This document shows positions 33,261 through 44,230 of a DNA stretch of 64,000 nucleotides, one piece after another; the first letter of the stretch is position 1, and every line of letters begins with the position of its first letter. A program made the translations under genes and the position numbers. Under the pieces are notes generated by a model. That model had not been told where the DNA came from, did not search any database, and saw only the letters and a list, made by a program, of their open reading frames with translations. This DNA comes from Phylloscopus collybita (taxonomy: Eukaryota; Chordata; Aves; Passeriformes; Phylloscopidae), in the NCBI GenBank assembly GCA_027886175.1, contig JAJNNQ010000142.1:2981001-3045000 (forward strand), in the 5' to 3' direction.

Positions 33261-35045
33261 AGCCACAGGTGTGAGCTGTAAAGGATGATGAGCAGACAGG
33301 GCCGCCCACAGGTATGAGCTGTTAGGATGATGAGGGGGCAGGGCAGCTCACAGGTGTGAGCTGTTAGGATGATGAGGGGGCAGGGCAGCCCACAGGTGTG
33401 AGCTGTTAGGATGATGAGGGGGCAGGGCAGCCCACAGGTGTGAGCTGTTAGGATGATGAGGGGGCAGGGCAGCTCACAGGTGTGAGCTGTTAGGATGATG
33501 AGGGGGCAGGGCAGCCCACAGGTGTGAGCTGTTAGGATGATGAGGGGACAGGGCAGCCCACAGGTGTGAGCTGTTAGGATGATGAGGGGGCAGGGCAGCT
33601 CACAGGTGTGAGCTGTTAGGATGATGAGGGGGTGACTCCTGCCAGGGGCGGGGTTACTTGAAGAGGGGAGCCTGGGCTCTCTTCAGCCTGGAGCTGCTGG
33701 AGCAGAGGGCTGAAGAGGTTCGAGAGAGCGCTTCTACGTGCAGCAGTTCTTAAAGTAGGTGCTGAGGGACAAACCTTTGTGCTCGGGAGCAGCAGGTGAG
33801 CCGGTGTGGGTTTGTAGGGGGGACTTTTCTCCTTTCACTTTTCAATTTCATCCTGCTAATCCTTTCCCAGTGTCCTCAAAAAAAAAAAAAAAAAAACCAA
33901 ACCAAACCAAACCAAAAAAAAGTAAAAACTGATGGTGAGGGGCCAGGGCAGCCCAATGGTGTGAGCTGTTAGGATGATGAGGGACAGGGCAGCCCACAGG
34001 TGTGAGCTGTTAGGATGATGAGGGGACACGGCAGCTCACAGGTGTGAGCTGTTAGGATGATGAGGGGACAGAGCAGCCCACAGGTGTGAGCTGTTAGGAT
34101 GATGAGGGGGCAGGGCAGCTCACAGGTGTGAGCTGTTAGGATGATGAGGGGGTGACTCGTGCCAGGGGCGGGGTTACTTGAAGAGGGGAGCCTGGGCTCT
34201 CTTCAGCCTGGAGCTGCTGGAGCAGAGGGCTGAGGAGGTCCGAGAGAGAGCTTCTACGTGTAGCAGTTCTTAAAGTAGGTGCTGAGGGACAAACCTTTGT
34301 GCTCGGGAGCAGCAGGTGAGCCGGTGTGGGTTTGTAGGGGGGACTTTTCTCCTTTCACTTTTCAATTTCATCCTGCTAATCCTTTCCCAGTGTCCTCAAA
34401 AAAAAAAAAAAAAACCAAACCAAACCAAAAAAAAGTAAAAACTGATGGTGAGGGGCCAGGGCAGCGCAGAGGTGTGAGCTGTTAGGATGATGAGGGACAG
34501 GGCAGCCCACAGGTGTGAGCTGTTAGGATGATGAGGGGACAGGGCAGCTCACAGGTGTGAGCTGTTAGGATGATGAGGGTGTGGCTCCTGCCAGGGGCGG
34601 GGCTGCTTGAAGTGGGGAGCCTGGGGTCTCTTCAGCCTGGAGCTGTTGGAGCAGAGGGTTGAGGAGGTCCGAGGGAGCGCTTGTAAGTGCAGCAGTTCTT
34701 AAAGGAGGTGCTGAGGGACAAACCTTTGTGCTCGCAAGCAGCAGGTGAGCCGGTGTGGGTTTGTAGGGAGGACTTTTCTCCTTTCACTTTTCAATTTCAT
34801 CCTGCTAATCGTTTCCCAGTGTCCTCAAAAAAACCAAAACAAAACAGAACAAAACAAAACTAAAAAGTTGTGATGAGGGGGCAGGGCAGACCAGAGGTGT
34901 GAGCTGTTAGGATGATGAGGGGAGAGGACAGCTCACCAGGTATGAGCTGTTAGGATGATGAGGGGACAGGGCAGCCCAGACGTGTGAGCTGTTAGGATGA
35001 TGAGGGGGCAGGGCAGCCTACAGGTGTGAGCTGTTAGGATGATGA
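33260..35045 (+). repeat. 42-bp minisatellite nested in a larger repeat
   Basis: Units of CAGGTGTGAGCTGTTAGGATGATGAGGGGGCAGGGCAGCC(CA), 42 bp with a GGGGG/GGGA variant, run in blocks. Three times a block is followed by the same roughly 300-bp segment (TGACTCCTGCCAGGGGCGGG ... CTTTGTGCTCGGGAGCAGCA ... GTGTCCTCAAAA), at about 33630, 34150 and 34580, so there is a higher-order repeat. The matching place in copy 1 (6390-6740) has one such segment and one or two 42-bp units, showing that the expansion is specific to copy 2. Confidence 0.9.
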
Positions 35046-35359
35046 AGCAACATGGCTGCTGTAAGAGGTTTTCCGTCAGCTCACTTCAGCATGGAGCTGC
35101 TGGAGGAGTGGGCTTTGTGCTGGGCTCCCGGGGGTGAGGGCATCCCACAGAAGGAATTTGGGCCTGGAGGAGGACATGGATGCACTTGGATGTGGAGCAT
35201 TGCTTAAAGGAGGTGCCAAGGGACAAACTTTTGTGCTGGGCAGCAGCAGGCTGGTAAGCCAGTGTGGGTTTGTTAGGGGAATTTTTTCTACTTTCTGTTT
35301 TTAACTTCATTTTGCTAATTCCTCCCTCACCCCCCCAGAAAAAAAGAAATGGGGGTTGT

Positions 35360-37320
35360 GAGAAGAAAAGAACTTTAATTTTTTAACTTTTTCTCTGTTT
35401 AGTTGTTTTCAGGTGTTTTTTAATAACTTCTAGTACAGTTTTATTTTGTTTGTAGCTGGTGTATGATAAGGGGTATGGTCTATTTAATGTTACGTTTCTT
35501 AGCCTACATACTGATCCGGTTGTTTTCAAATTGAGTTTTGTTGTTGATTATTTTTTTTTGGTGGAGTATTGTATTTTGAAAGGCGATGTTTTCTGAGGTT
35601 TACGATGGTGTAATTGGCTGCACCAGGAGGTATAGGGGAGGTTTTTATTTATTAGGTGGTGGCTTTTTTCATGGTGCCTATGTAGTGTTTGTTTTGGTGG
35701 GTTTGAAGAAGTGTGATGTAGTTAATCTGTGAAGGTTTCCTGATATTTATAATTGGATTGTTGCTTATTATGTTACAGGGGTTTATTTATTTGGCTTCTT
35801 TGATTGCAACATATATTTTTTCTTTATGGATTGTGGGTGTGGACAAAGCCCCGGTGGCCCTGCCCTGGAGAGCAGCCTGAAAGGGATTGCACAATCTCTT
35901 TCCAGAGCCCTTAAGATAAGGGAAAGCTTTTGGTCACGGCGACCTTTTGGATAAACCCAGAAGCCCCTTCGAGATTTTATGCAGATCTGTCTTAAACGAT
36001 TGGCTTTGTACCCTTTCCATCCCCCTTTGGTGTCCTATAAAACCCCTGGGTTTCCCTGGTCTCCCGGGGAGTGCTGTCGTCCTGGCTCCCTTCGCTGGAC
36101 CCTCATAATAAACTACCTTCTGCGGAATTTGCCAGACGAAGTCTCCCTCTCTCTCTCTCCCGGGCCGGGCAACAGAGAAGAAACCTCGCAGGAGCAGGGC
36201 TGGAATCACTGAGCTAAATCACTGAGCTGAAATCACTGCCTGCTCTCTGCCGAGGCCTTCTCTCCAGCTGACAGGGCTGCGCTGACCCCCCAGGGTGTCT
36301 TTAACGAGATACTCTCGGGGTGCCTCAGAAGCCCTCTGCGAACCTCAGCGCCAGCTGGACTTTAATGGATAATTTGGAAGGTACTGTTTATGGTTAAAGT
36401 GATCTTTTGATTTTGTGTGTATATATCGGTGGTGTTTTTGTTCTGATGATTTGAGGAATAATATTTGGTGTTGGTAATTTAAGTTTATTTGTGATATTTT
36501 TATTTTTGTAGTTTGATTTGTTTGTTGTCTCGGTGTTTTTAGTTAGTTTTATTTTTGGCAACGTGGCTATTGATATGGTAGGGTATTTTGGGTAGGTTTT
36601 TTGGGTAGTGATGTCTCTATTTCAGTAGTTTATATTTTTACATGTTGGTCATTAGTTTGGTTTTTTTAAGTGAATTTTATAGAGCATTGGTTATTATTTT
36701 TGAGTTAGTGTAGAGATAGAGCTTTGATTCTTTTTCTTTAGTCATGGTTACGATTAATGGTACAGTTTTGAGTTTAGTAATTTGGTTTATCTTTTTTGCT
36801 AGTTTTTGTGATTTGTTGTGTGGAATTCTATATGGTTGTTTTTTATTTTTGTACCATTTTTATGATGTGATAAGAACTGTTAGTGAGAAGATTGTAGAGC
36901 GGTTCGTTTGCTGGTAGTTGGTTGTATGGTGACATTTTTTAGGTTGTGTTTGTTTTGGAGTGTTTTGTTAATGAGATTAAAGTTTTTATTTTTGGGCTAA
37001 TTTGTAATTATTGTCCAGATTTCAGAGAGATTTACATATTTTTATAAGTGTGTGCTGTATGAAGAGAATAATTTATTTGTTTTATATGATATTGGTGGCA
37101 CGGTCGATAGAGGGCATTTTCGTAGTAGTTATTTTAAATGTTTGAGGTTTTTCGGCACTAAAAAAATATTGCTTTGGAATGGTTGGGGTTTTGGGTAAGT
37201 TGAAATGGGATTTTTAGATTTTATTTTTAATAGGGTTTTCTTAGGTTTTATTGCAGTTAAAATTTGAGATTTTTTTTCAATGTTAGTAATAGAAATAGAT
37301 TTTGGGTTTGTATGTAACCA
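35360..37320 (-). mobile_element. C-depleted T/G-rich element, copy 2
   Basis: Collinear with 8150-10150 outside the LTR insertions, and equally C-poor on the + strand. Both copies share the composition, so the C loss came before the duplication. The left edge follows AAGAAAAGAACTTTAA, as in copy 1 before its CpG block. Confidence 0.5.
35832..36364 (+). mobile_element. Solo LTR, + orientation, 6-bp target duplication
   Basis: A 533-bp insert starting TGTGGGTGTGG is flanked by ATGGAT (35826-35831 and 36365-36370). It has a TATAAAA box at about 36036 and AATAAA near 36107, fixing the orientation. The paralogous position in copy 1 (about 9200) reads TTATGGATAATCTGGAAGAT without the insert. A 6-bp duplication is typical of ERVK-type insertions. 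The 3' terminus reads TTTA rather than CA. Confidence 0.85.
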
Positions 37321-37339
37321 GGATTATAACTTGTGGCAA

Positions 37340-37658
37340 CTTGCATCTGGGAGAAATCCTGCAGCATTTGTAGATTTACTGGGTGAAAGCGCAGTGCTAG
37401 CAATGGGGCTTTAAGCACAAACGGTGGCCCTTTTCCATGGGAAACCAAACTCAGCCCCCAGATTCCCGATGTCAGTTTGTAGGAGCCGTTTGGCACTCCA
37501 AGGGCAGCCAGGCTTCCAACTCGCGGCAGCTCGCATCTGGGAGAAGTCCTCATCCGTTCAGAATTTTAGTGGAATTTCAGCAGGCAGAAGCCCAGTGGCA
37601 GGCGTGGGGCATTAGACATCAACAGTGGCCCTTTTTCCATGGGAAACCAAACTCAGCC
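37340..37658 (+). repeat. 202-bp tandem repeat, left part
   Basis: CCATGGGAAACCAAACTCAG recurs 202 bp apart (GAAACC at 37441 and 37643), with a further partial unit upstream. The third unit is split by the provirus and resumes at 44084. Confidence 0.85.
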
Positions 37659-38391
37659 TGTCACAGCCCGCTAATGCAGGCAGGAGTCACGATGGTTCGA
37701 GCGATCTCAGAGTGCAAAAGGCACAGCAGGGGACAACAACAATCTGCTCTCAACAACAGTACACTTTGTTAAGTGCACACATCACTATTTGCGATAGCGG
37801 GAGAGAGAGAAGGAAAAGAGAGAAAGAGAGAGAGATAAAGAGAGAAAAAAAGAGAGAGAAAGAGAGAAGAGGGGATATAGCTACCAATGGAGAGACAGAG
37901 TCCTCGTGGTGCATGCTGACCAACAGACTTGTCTTACTCTTCCGTCGGGAGATATCAAATTCGGGTCATATCTTGAGGGGTCTCTTTATAGTCCTTTGCG
38001 AAGCGACAGGCAGGTGGCCAGAAGGCGGGGAGACCACAGGCAGCTACGCTGAAACAGGACAAAGCGCTCCACCGCTTAGAGCAAATGTCCATGTGTACAG
38101 CAATTGTCCACTGAGGGAACAGGTACAGGACAGGTATAGGACAAACCAGTCCGAAAGCCGTTCGAGATCAGTCCAGCGTGGCGTGCCCATTGTTTCCACC
38201 GGGTTTCCACGGGGATGCCTCAGTCCAAGAAGCGCCCCTGCAGGCAGCGGTTGGCTGACATCCCCCCTCAGCCAGGCCAGGGCTCCTGTAGCGGGGTCTC
38301 AGGTTTTAGTCGCCGTCCTTTTGGAGTCTTCAGTCTTTGTCTTTGGCGACGGTGGTGAGGCAGATGAGGAACTTAGGGACCGTCTGTTACA
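37659..38391 (-). mobile_element. Provirus 3' LTR
   Basis: 733 bp, TG...CA, starting TGTCACAGCCCGCTAATGC on the + strand. It contains a long GA-rich tract at 37797-37870. The adjoining AAAGGGTGG on the minus strand (38392-38400) is the likely polypurine tract. Confidence 0.88.
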
Positions 38392-38885
38392 CCACCCTTT
38401 GATTCATAATTGTTGACAGGAAAGCTCCATCAGCAAGGTTCTGTAGTGTTGTGGCAAAGTCTTCAGGACTCATCCATGTTGGTAGCATAACCCAGGAAAG
38501 CCAGAGACAGAAACAAGAGAGAGAAAAACAACAGGAAAAAAGATAGGAGATAATCAAAACAATTTGTACCAATAATTAATCACAATGATTATTTAAACTA
38601 TTTCCTTCAAACAATATTTCAAATGATTATGACAAATCACAAGATCAAAAATACAGAAATTGATTCAAAACCTTAAGTACAATTATGCTCAATATTAATC
38701 ACAAAATAATTTTTCAAATAATCAAAACAAATCAAAACCTAAAATTAATTTAAAACCTATCCAAAGTTTTTATAATTCATGCTACTAACGGCTCTGTCTT
38801 ATGTCAATGGCTCTGGGCACGGCTACAGGGAAAGGGACACCGATCAAATTGTGCGCATCAATCTTTTTAATCATTTCATCATTCT

Positions 38886-39626
38886 CTAAATCATAATGTA
38901 TAAATTTGCTAATAAAACAAAACAAATTGTAACCAAAATCCAAAGACCAATAATGGGATGACAGAATTTGTTCAGAACACTTGTAGCAGTAGGTGACCAC
39001 CCAGAAAGAGTATCCCACCACCTGTGTTCAGCATCCTTTCTTACCCTTTCCAAGACACGATGGATTTCTTTCACATTGCGATGAACAGTTACCAAGGTTT
39101 TCTGCCCATTTTCCTTGATCTTTGCTAAGATTTGAATTAAATCCTGATGAAGCAGCCATTGCTTCACCAAAGTAAGGTTCATTCCAAAGGGGGTAGGCAA
39201 TAGTTTGTGTATCAGTGTGTAATTGGATTGTATAACATGGTGAGAGGTAACTGGAGCCAAATAAGAAAAATCACATCCGATGATTTTGGTAAAATTGCAA
39301 ACACAAAAATTGGAACGATTTCTAGTATTCGCTACTAGATTTTCTACAACTATAACATCACACACAGTTCTCAAGCATGCACATCCATTGCCTTTATACA
39401 CAAGCACTGTTTCAAGAGTCTCGTTAGGATGAACTTCAAAATGACAAATGTTTTGTTCTGCGTCCAAACAAGTATCTTGAGCTATGATTGCATTCCTTTC
39501 ACAAATGAACCCTCGTTGTCCCCGAGCAATACAAGTTCCTATGTTAACAGTTTGACATTTCCCACCGATTTGACGGGCCCGTGTTCTATGCTCAAAAGGA
39601 TAGAGAACAGCTCCGTCACGGTTCAA
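38886..39626 (-). pseudogene. ERV env, transmembrane part
   Basis: A 246-codon open stretch on the minus strand. It is cysteine-rich with several N-glycosylation sequons in the first half, a helical region in the middle, and a strongly hydrophobic membrane segment (about residues 222-244) followed by only a few residues, which suits the end of a retroviral transmembrane subunit. It lies directly upstream of the 3' LTR. Upstream env sequence is in other frames, so the gene is broken. Confidence 0.65.
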
Positions 39627-39772
39627 TCCTAATGATAGGGAATATCAAATGCACTGAAGCATTATGTACGGTAAACACAAAAGCGGTGTCTGTGTTTGTA
39701 ATAGCGTTGTAAGTTAAAAAGCACAAAGTTCCACCAGGACTGGGATTCTCTTTCAAAATCAGTGGCACTATC

Positions 39773-40069
39773 TCAAATTATTTTCTGAATTTCAGTAGGA
39801 AAATTGCCTTCTTTGCCTTCTCTTATAATTGAGGCAGCAAGTAACCGCATCCACAATTGAGCCCGGATGCAGCCGAAAGCCAAGATGACGTTCCTTTGAG
39901 TAACACCAAGCATGTCAATTTTCAATTTGTGGACATTCACATTTATCTTTTCCCAATTTGGTAATATGTTTGATAAAAGCCACCAATGGGTTCCCAAGGC
40001 CAATAAGGACAACTCCATCGGTGGCTGTAATTTGGTCAAATCTCTAGCTGCGGTAAGCAATGTATTCAT
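39773..40069 (-). pseudogene. ERV env, middle fragment
   Basis: A 98-codon open stretch between the env start and the transmembrane part, in a different frame from both. Assigned to env by position; no diagnostic motif. Confidence 0.45.
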
Positions 40070-40122
40070 TAGTATTTCTGATTCAATACTATTTCATCAA
40101 TAATAATCAACAATAATCAACA

Positions 40123-40317
40123 TTAATCCTGCATGTCCCTTGGAATTGTCCTGTGAAAAGTAAACACAACAGAGTCTGCCAACAAGAGACAGAAAATTAG
40201 AATCCAGAGAGTACTTATCTGTTGCTCTTTCCCCAGAGCATCAAAGGCTACCCATGCATGTTTATTCAGAGGGGTTTTTAGCACTAGCGGTACTTCCCCT
40301 ACAGTAGGGAGGTCCAC
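40123..40317 (-). pseudogene. ERV env, N-terminal fragment with hydrophobic segment
   Basis: 64 codons with a hydrophobic run (about residues 37-52) that could be the signal or leader segment of env. It immediately follows integrase in the minus-strand order and ends in a stop. Confidence 0.45.
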
Positions 40318-40436
40318 CGAAACAGGTCGTCCAGGGTAATGTGCTGGATTCTTGGAATCACTTTGTCCCCGTAATGAGGGAATTATGCTCGGAGCTGTCG
40401 GGCAAAAAGCAGCGGTTATGGGACACCCATTTACCC

Positions 40437-40919
40437 CTATCTATCATTCACACCTTTCACAGCTTCCCACAGACCACTGGTCCTTCCTACAGTCCCGTTA
40501 GCTCGAGGGTAGTAAGGGGTGTGAAAAGTCCATTTAATTACTTCACCTTTTGCCCAATCCTGTACAACTTTGGCAGTAAAGTGAGAGCCATTATCAGATT
40601 GAATTTCCTGTGGTCTTGGGAAAGTTCCAAACCATCCCTGTGATGCTTTAACAGTTTTATCGCCTGTAGCTCTTTTGAAAGCGCCAGCCTGGACCAACCC
40701 AGATATGATCTCTACTCCTGGAAGCACAAAGTGTTTACCTCCTGACTTCTCAAGGGAGTTGATACAGTCTACCTTACTCACTTTATCAAGGGGTAAACCA
40801 TCCATCACATCTCTGGGGACCCCCTTTTCGATACCCAATAACAACCAACGTTGAAGGTTATAGAGATCCATCTTCCCTCCTCTAGTTTTTGCTGTGAGGA
40901 GCCTCAATATACTTAACAC
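40437..40919 (-). pseudogene. ERV integrase core, catalytic glutamate replaced
   Basis: 160 open codons contain VDC for the first catalytic aspartate, QSDNGSHFT for the second, and a PYYPRANGTVGR stretch where the third acidic residue (glutamate before R) is expected but glycine is found. The N-terminal zinc-binding part is not recognisable and the frame begins near the internal deletion. Integrase would insert viral DNA; this copy should be inactive. Confidence 0.8.
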
Positions 40920-41153
40920 CTTTTATTTTTTCCAATTTTTCCTCCAGGGTTTTTACAGATCCGTATTTTCTACTGTAATTAATGAGGTCTTTGGCAACCT
41001 GGCTCCACGTCCAAACTTTACGATCACAAGCATATGGATTAGGGTGTAAAGCTGGCCGTTCAGAATACGTAGCAAACCCAGGACCGGTAGGTCCGGTTCG
41101 GTCGCTCAGGTTTCCAAGGAACCCGGCCAGCCTTTCTACAGGGCTTAAAGCCG

Positions 41154-41755
41154 TTATGTTTTTTTGTAAAGTGATTGCAGTGGGTTTAATAGGGATTCTA
41201 AGAGCCCCTGAATTAAAGGGGTCATCAGTTCAAGCTGTACAGGTAATTGCATCGGGGATTCAAATCCCGGAATTAATTCCCTTCCACGTATCATTTGCAG
41301 GCAGGCGGCTTTGTGGACACTTTCCAGGAGTTGGTCGGGGGTACAAACTACGGCTAAAGGGTCCCCTCTTCCCAAAGGATTTATTCCCCCGGCCCAGAAA
41401 GCTGCATGCTGCGTCAGGGACCATGTGTCACGTTTATCTCCTGTTGTTAAGAAGACTCCATGTCCCCCGTAACCACCCGCTTCTTGTTCATTTAGCTTAA
41501 TTTGGTCACCACCAAGAGAGACACCCAGAAGACACATTCTGTGTCCGATTCACACGAGCGCCGGTCGTATTCTTTCTTTAACTCGGCCAACTCGGCAGCA
41601 CCATACGGCACTTGTTTAGTGGCAATGCGAGGGTCAAAATCCTCATCATTAATATAATTGTATTCTGTTTTAATCAGGGCTCGTAAGTGTGGACAGCAGT
41701 CCTCTCCACAATTTTTTACTGATTCCAATTCCTTCTGGGGGTATCTTTGATTCAA
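41154..41755 (-). pseudogene. ERV gag, capsid-like region in two frames
   Basis: Overlapping open stretches 41492-41755 and 41154-41537 share a short sequence in different frames, showing a frameshift. The downstream piece has a capsid-like helical character. A further gag-like stretch continues to about 40930 before integrase begins. Confidence 0.5.
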
Positions 41756-41957
41756 GTGGGCAGTTTCTTTTTCCCCTGTCTCCTTTGGGGGTCAGAATTT
41801 TTTAAATTCTTAGACTACTCCTCTCTCAAGGCAGCCCATAGCAAATGATTTTCATCTCTCAACAAGTGATTTTTATTTCTTCCTTCATCTAATTATTTCT
41901 GCAAAATTTCCACTGTTTTGGAGGGATTCTATTTTTGCATTTTCTTCACTTGCCCGG

Positions 41958-42621
41958 TGTCACGACCCGCTAATGCAGGCGGGAATCGTGATGGTTCGAG
42001 TTTGATTTCAAGGCGCAAAAGATATAACAAGGGACAATAATAATTTGCTTAAAAGCAGTACACTTTATTAAGTGCACTTTTGCACAGTACGCGATAGAAA
42101 AGAGAGAAAGGGAGAGAGGGGAGAGGGATAAAGTAAAAGAGAGAGAGAGAAATGGGTATAGCTACCGACGGAGAGACGATATTCTCGTGGTCTTGCCAAC
42201 AGATCTGTCTTCTTCCGTGGGGAGATCTCAAAATTCGGGCGATTTTGAGGTATCTCTTATAGTCCTTTCTGAAGCGACAGGCAGTTGGCCAGAAGGTGAG
42301 CTCAGCATCAGGTGAATCAGGTGCAGCACTCCAGCACTTAGAGCAAATAACCACCTCAGGAACACGTACAGGTATACGGCAAGCACAGGACAGGCCGGCC
42401 CAAGACCAGTCCGCCGTGAAGTCCTATTGTCCAAGCCGGTTCCTAGGGGGATGTATCGGTCCAACGAGCGCACCTGTGGACAATGGCTGGCAGTCTTCCC
42501 ACCTTAGTCAGGCCAGAACTGCTGCATTGGGGGGGAGGTTTTAGTCCCAGTCCCTTTTGGGGTCTTCAGTCCTTGGCGATGATCGTGAGGCAGATGAGGA
42601 ACTTAGGGACCGTCCCTTACA
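41958..42621 (-). mobile_element. Nested solo LTR inside gag
   Basis: A 664-bp LTR related to, but diverged from, the provirus LTRs, flanked by CCCGG at 41953-41957 and 42622-42626. It carries AATAAA on the minus strand near 42066. The 5-bp duplication shows a separate later insertion that left a solo LTR. Confidence 0.9.
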
Positions 42622-42626
42622 CCCGG

Positions 42627-42901
42627 TTAACATGAGTTTCTATAGCTGCTGTAAGACAAGCTCCCAAAACTGAGCAGAATATGGTTTTTTTCCTGCCCAG
42701 TTTAAATTTTGCCTCATGTTGTAAAGAACATATTCTATCTAGTACAATTTCTAGATTAAACCAGTTATTTTGAGTCCATTCTCCTCCAGGAGAGGGCCTG
42801 GCATTATGTTTTACTAGCAGAGCATAAAACGCAGCTTTGTCTTTTTCAGTCGTTTTGTGAAGGGAAGAAAAGCACAACAGGGAAGTGAAACTTACACACA
42901 C
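42627..42901 (-). pseudogene. ERV gag, N-terminal fragment
   Basis: A minus-strand open stretch of about 90 codons between the 5' leader and the nested LTR, which ends it. Position after the primer site and leader suggests the start of gag (matrix). On the far side of the LTR the frame continues briefly, then meets stops. Confidence 0.5.
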
Positions 42902-43332
42902 GCAGAGCTCTTGCTGTGCCTCCCTTGGATTCCCTGGCTCTCTGAAGAGACAAAATCTGCTTGGGAGGTACTCCTTAAATTACTTACGGTTGGCTCTTCA
43001 CTACACCAAACAGTCCAGACTAATTCACACGAACACAAAAAAAAAAAACCAAACCAAAAAACCACCACCAAAAACCAAAAAAAACCCAAAAAATCTGTCC
43101 TGTCTTTCGCACCAAGAGATCTTTTGTGAAATCCTGAAGACAGAGCCCTCAACTCGAGTATGGGGATGCTTTTCACCTAGGCGTGTACAGTTTGTGGGAA
43201 ATCTGAGTCGCCCCCCTTGCTTTCTAGACACCACTCACCCTTTCGAGGTGGCGGGCTAGGTGCGGCTGAAGCGAAACGTCCTTCCCCTGTTACAGACTAT
43301 ACACGACCTGCAACCCCCCTCTGTCCGTCAGG

Positions 43333-43350
43333 ATCCTGTCCTTGACGCCA
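43333..43350 (-). other. Provirus primer binding site
   Basis: Minus-strand TGGCGTCAAGGACAGGAT, five bases from the LTR end. The tRNA was not assigned. Confidence 0.65.
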
Positions 43351-43355
43351 ATTTA

Positions 43356-44083
43356 TGTCACGACCCGCTAATGCAGGCGGGAGTCGTGATGGTTTGAGTG
43401 ATCTCAGAGCGCAAAAGACACAGGCAGGGAACAACAACAATTTGCTCTCAACAGTTGCACACCTTATAAAGTGCACACAGCACTTTACGTGATAGAGGGA
43501 GAGAGAGAAGGAAAAGAGAGAAAGAGAGAGAGAAAGAGCAAAAGGAGAGAGAAAGGGAGAAGAGGGGATATAGCTACCAACAGAGAGACAGAGTCCTCGT
43601 GGTGCATGCTGACCAACAGACTTGTCTTCCTCTTCCGTGGGGAGATATCGAATTCAGGTCATATCTTGAGGGGTCTCTCTATAGTCCTTTGCAAAGCGAC
43701 AGGCAGGTGGCCAGCAGGTGGGGAGACCACCAGCAGCTACGCTGAAACAGGACAAAGCGCTCCACTGCTCAGAGCAAATGTCCATGTGTACAGCAATTGT
43801 CCACTGAGGGAACAGGTACAGGGCAGGTACAGAACAAACCAGTCCGAAAGCAGTTCGAGATCAGTCCAGCGTGGCGTGCCCATTGTTTCCACGGGTTTCC
43901 ACGGGGATGCATCAGTCCAAGAAGCGCCCCTGCAGGCAGCGGTTGGCTGACATCCCCCCTCAGCCAGGCCAGGGCTCCCGTAGTGGGGTCTCAGGTTTTA
44001 GTCCCAATCATTTTGGAGTCTTCAGTCTCTGTCTTTGGCGACGGTGGTGAGGCAGATGAGGAACTTAGGGACCGTCTCTTACA
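43356..44083 (-). mobile_element. Provirus 5' LTR
   Basis: 728 bp, TG...CA, collinear with 37659-38391 including the GA-rich tract at 43497-43560. It is followed on the minus strand by the primer binding site. Confidence 0.88.
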
Positions 44084-44230
44084 CAGCCCCCAGGTTCCTG
44101 ATGTCAGTTTGTAGGAGGTGTTTGGCACTCCAAGGGTAGCCAGGCTTCCAACTTGTGGCAGCTTGCATCTGGGAGAAATCCTGTGTCGTTCCTGATTTTA
44201 GGAGGCAGCAGTCTGGTCTGAGCAGAATAA
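44084..44230 (+). repeat. 202-bp tandem repeat, right part
   Basis: Continues the unit interrupted by the provirus: CAGCCCCCAGGTTCCTGATG, then GTTTGGCACTCCAAGGGTAG and CTGGGAGAAATCCTGT. Confidence 0.85.

Larger units (their letters stand above)
37659..44083 (-). mobile_element. Endogenous retrovirus (ERVL-like), minus strand, defective
   Basis: LTRs at 37659-38391 and 43356-44083 flank a gag-integrase-env interior read on the minus strand. The whole is bounded by CAGCC at 37654-37658 and 44084-44088, a 5-bp target duplication. Joining the flanks restores the 202-bp repeat. Reverse transcriptase and RNase H are missing: gag-like sequence passes into integrase near 40930. Gag and env are broken by stops and frameshifts. 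Five-base duplications and the integrase style fit class III (ERVL-like) elements, although env is present. The two LTRs differ at roughly one position in eight over their first 150 bp, so the insertion is old. A second LTR is nested inside gag. Confidence 0.9.
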
